From: Ptychodera flava
Lineage: Eukaryota; Hemichordata; Enteropneusta; Ptychoderidae
Direction: 5' to 3'
DNA length: 64,000 nucleotides
NCBI RefSeq assembly: GCF_041260155.1
Contig: NC_091932.1
Coordinates: 47,089,629-47,153,628, forward strand
The notes under the pieces were generated by a model. The model ran no database searches and was not told the DNA's origin. It saw only the letters and a list, made by a program, of their open reading frames with translations. Positions 61,703 to 64,000 of the stretch are shown here, piece by piece. Each line of letters starts with the position of its first letter. Positions within the stretch are counted from its first letter, which is position 1. Both the position numbers and the translations under genes were made by a program.

Positions 61703-61974
61703 TGAGGAGACTTAATAGTGGTCTCACATTGTTTCATCTACCTTATCTCCCCATTTATAAAAATAAAACTAAACAAAGTTTCTTACTATTGTCAATTCCC
61801 TGAATTAAAGCGAGAGGATACTGTTTCAACAAGGTTAGACGACGCTACATGTAAAAATGTGCAACATTGTTGCATATTGCTTTATCCTCTTGTGCATAGC
61901 GCCCTCAACGATCTCTGCAGGTGTTTGTCTTCAAAAGGTCAGCTCTGGTCAAAACTATATTTATCTATCTATCT

Positions 61975-62100
61975 GTATCTGCTCGTGTTGTCCGTTTACG
62001 GTAGGCGCTGTTCTGTATTCTACTAAAGGTAGGTGACAATCGCTTGTGCACCAGGCAGACCATATGATATCCAGGGCAAGGTGGGGAGAAGGGGCGAGAA
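61975..62100 (+). repeat. Duplicated segment upstream of gene 4 (copy at 42128-42255)
   Basis: Counterpart of the block upstream of gene 3, preceded by a TATC microsatellite. Here the distance to the shared first exon is about 1.0 kb, versus 3.4 kb upstream of gene 3, because the gene 3 side holds additional elements. Confidence 0.7.
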
Positions 62101-62202
62101 ACAAATTACTTGTAAAATGCTATCAATACAGAGTTAAGTGAGTGAGTACAACGAACAGCATGTCATTAAATATCCGAAAACTGAAATGAGGTCATCCAAA
62201 AA

Positions 62203-62600
62203 CTGTCAGTACTTGTCATTATTGTACACTTACAAAAGTACTCTACAACACTCGAATCCTAAATGATGATAAGTATTTATGCCAAATTCACACTGTTGTA
62301 GCACAGACCCTCAAATAATAGTTGCAGCAGCATTGCGCAGTAACAGTGATGCAAGGTCACAGTCCTGGGGTCACAGTACTGCCTCGGCAGACTCTTTGAA
62401 CAGTAAGAGTCTGTCCAGGCAGTACAGTGACCGCGCATCAAGTTACCATGCAATGCTACTGCTGCTACTATATTGACCATATTTCTGAGGGTCTATGCTA
62501 TGGCTGAGTGAGTTTGGCATAAATACTTATCATCATTCAGGATTTGAGTGCTTTAGTTTAGGGTACTTTTACTTTTGTAACTGTACAATACTGACAGAAA
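62203..62600. repeat. ~400-bp inverted repeat upstream of gene 4
   Basis: The arms meet at about 62400 (GACTCTTTGAACAGTAAGAGTC). They extend outward through CAGTACTGCC/GGCAGTACAGTG, GATGATAAGTATTTATGCCA and its complement, and TACTTTTGTAACTGTACAAT on the right. Part of the right arm recurs directly at about 62690-62760. It is a foldback-type or large-hairpin MITE without coding capacity. Confidence 0.7.
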
Positions 62601-63108
62601 CATTTTTTTTTATTTTGAATATTCGTAAGCATAAATATATTATAACGGGTCTGTAATACAACTGCTTGAATTTTGCATGAAAACTAATCGGCATTCAGGA
62701 TTCGAGTGCAGTAGGGTTCTTTTGAAAGTATACAATAACGACAGAAATATATAATTTTTATGAACAGTATTCATAATGATAAATTTATTAATATTTTTAC
62801 ACTCTTGCTATGACTGATAACGCCAATTATGACCCTATGGTCTGAGCCAGAATAAAAATGGTTTGCGATTTTGAAAATGTGACAGAGTGGCCACACAACT
62901 GTTTAAGATTATGACAGAATACGGAGCGATTAATTGTTTATTTCACAAACGACACCCATTTTCCCATGAAATGTGCAATGCCATGTGTTTTGGCAAGACC
63001 CCTCTTTCATTAATGACGATTTTTGACATGGATCTACAATAATACACAAAATAGTTATGTGAATGGTGCAGTGGAGGAGTTTACAGCAAGATGCAAAAAT
63101 GCAAAAAC

Positions 63109-63382
63109 CAGGGGTTTAGGACTTGGTCTCTAAGCAATGATTGAGACTGGTTTGAATGAATGTAATACCTCAGTCACATATGCACTTTTATATTTTTGTT
63201 ATGCACAGAATACTGCTGTTTGCTTGAAAACCCAGGTCAAAGGTCATTGACTGGTACAGTACTGGTAAAACTCAATATTCACCTTGTGTTGTGGCAAATG
63301 CAGTGAAAGCTCATGCTGAACCTTGCCAAGACTTTGAGCAAATTTTTAGTAAGATCGTCTCAATGGACGTTGCAGAGTAGAG
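63109..63382 (+). promoter_or_regulatory. Putative promoter and noncoding first exon of gene 4
   Basis: Homologous over its length to 45662-45936, ending GGACGTTGCAGAGTAGAG before donor gtaag at 63383. Conservation of the block and of the splice donor in both copies is the evidence. No core promoter element was identified. Confidence 0.5.
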
Positions 63383-63647
63383 GTAAGATTTCACAGGAGA
63401 GTGACATTTGAAAAGCATGTGTCAATATAAACAAAATATGACAGAAAGAGGTCATTTATTGAAAGTATCTGATGTAATTTGATGATGACGAACACTTGAC
63501 TTGGTTGACTTGGTTTTCCACAAGCTTGTGCAGTCAAAATTCCACTCGTTTGCAAACATTACCAGTATAAGGATTCACCTCCTTTTTCTCGTTGCACTTT
63601 GGTTTGCTACAGCTCAGACACTGTGTACAGACGATAGTCAACTTAAA

Positions 63648-63721
63648 ATGGGTGGGCAAGAATACTGGCAGAATAGATGGTTGACGGGCCAAATAGGATT
63701 TCATAAAAAACAAATAAATGA
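63648..63721 (+). CDS. Thiopurine S-methyltransferase-like gene 4, first coding exon only
   Basis: ATG at 63648 opens MGGQEYWQNRWLTGQIGFHK then KQINE, nearly the same as gene 3's MDEQEKWQNRWLMGKIGFHK then NYVNE. It ends GA|gtgagt in the same phase and with the same 74-nt length. A likely acceptor (gctacag) precedes it at 63606-63612, leaving 35 nt of 5' UTR. An in-frame upstream ATG at 63501 is rejected because that frame crosses the acceptor and has no counterpart in gene 3. The following intron (63722-64000) also matches gene 3's intron 2 start. The remaining seven exons should lie past the window end; whether the gene is intact cannot be judged here. Confidence 0.8.
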
Positions 63722-64000
63722 GTGAGTATAACAGTTCAGTTACTGTACGCAATTGGGTAACAAGTATAATAGTTCAAAATAAAAACAGGCTATCTCTTTA
63801 CATGCACACAAAAAATCCTTCCTTGCATGTGAAAAAAAGTTATAGAGAAATACGTCACACAGAAAGAAACCTATGAGGTCACAATAAGCAGTGTTTGATG
63901 TTGAATTTTTACCCCTTCCCCTGCTTTCCAATGTAGAGGTCCATTGGTTTGGCCTTTAACCCTTGGCACCCTGACTCCCTGGTACTCTATTAAAATTACA

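Noticed and set aside
63501-63647. Upstream in-frame ATG extending gene 4 by 49 residues, with a hydrophobic stretch resembling a signal peptide
   Set aside because: The frame crosses a good splice acceptor (gctacag) conserved in gene 3, and TPMT proteins are cytosolic without such an extension.
1-64000. Search for LTR retroelements, Polintons or other capsid-bearing elements
   Set aside because: No long direct terminal repeats with gag, integrase, protease or capsid motifs were recognised. The only reverse-transcriptase remnants are LINE-type.

Overview
The window is AT-rich animal nuclear DNA: short exons with GT/AG introns, transposons inside the introns, LINE fragments, MITEs and microsatellites. 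No bacterial-type gene, CRISPR array, rRNA or convincing tRNA gene was seen. The only host genes I can support are a head-to-tail array of thiopurine S-methyltransferase (TPMT)-like genes, all on the + strand. The repeat types (pearl/HINE-like elements with GTCC microsatellites and ~150-bp internal repeats, TTAA-flanked MITEs, L1/Tx1-like LINEs) and the vertebrate-like TPMT gene structure suggest a marine invertebrate. A hemichordate or other basal deuterostome is my guess, at low confidence.

Layout. Gene 1 (coding 1591-15754) has 8 coding exons. Its 9.2-kb intron 2 is a stack of transposons nested inside one another. Intergenic region 1 (15755-26158) holds a TTAA MITE, a 14-copy 26-bp minisatellite, pearl-like elements and a LINE 3' end. 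Gene 2 (26170-32837) has the same 8 exons; its introns contain a second LINE 3' end, a MITE five bases past a splice donor, and pearl-like copies. Intergenic region 2 (32838-45661) is nearly all mobile DNA: a 2.6-kb and a 1.5-kb terminal-inverted-repeat element with ~147-bp internal arrays, a LINE reverse-transcriptase fragment, a ~700-bp foldback element, small hairpin MITEs with 9-bp target duplications, and an ~800-bp imperfect palindrome. Gene 3 (46944-54822) again has 8 exons. Intergenic region 3 (54823-63108) holds repeat arrays, a duplicated ~490-bp segment and a LINE fragment. Gene 4 begins at 63648, and only its first coding exon lies in the window.

The three complete genes predict cytosolic proteins of 235, 228 and 223 residues. 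Their six internal coding exons have identical lengths (93, 133, 53, 75, 86 and 45 nt). Each keeps the S-adenosylmethionine-binding core (PLCGKS, the acidic residue in VGVEFSE-like motifs, and WDR). Genes 1 and 2 form one closely related pair. Genes 3 and 4 form another pair, which also shares a noncoding first exon, the intron 1 ends and flanking DNA, so they look like a younger duplication. Gene 3 departs from the family just after WDR. The proteins would methylate thiol or related groups on small molecules, as expected of a detoxification family expanding by tandem duplication.

All exon coordinates were read by eye from splice signals and homology to TPMT. Repeat boundaries are exact where inverted repeats or target duplications are quoted and approximate elsewhere.
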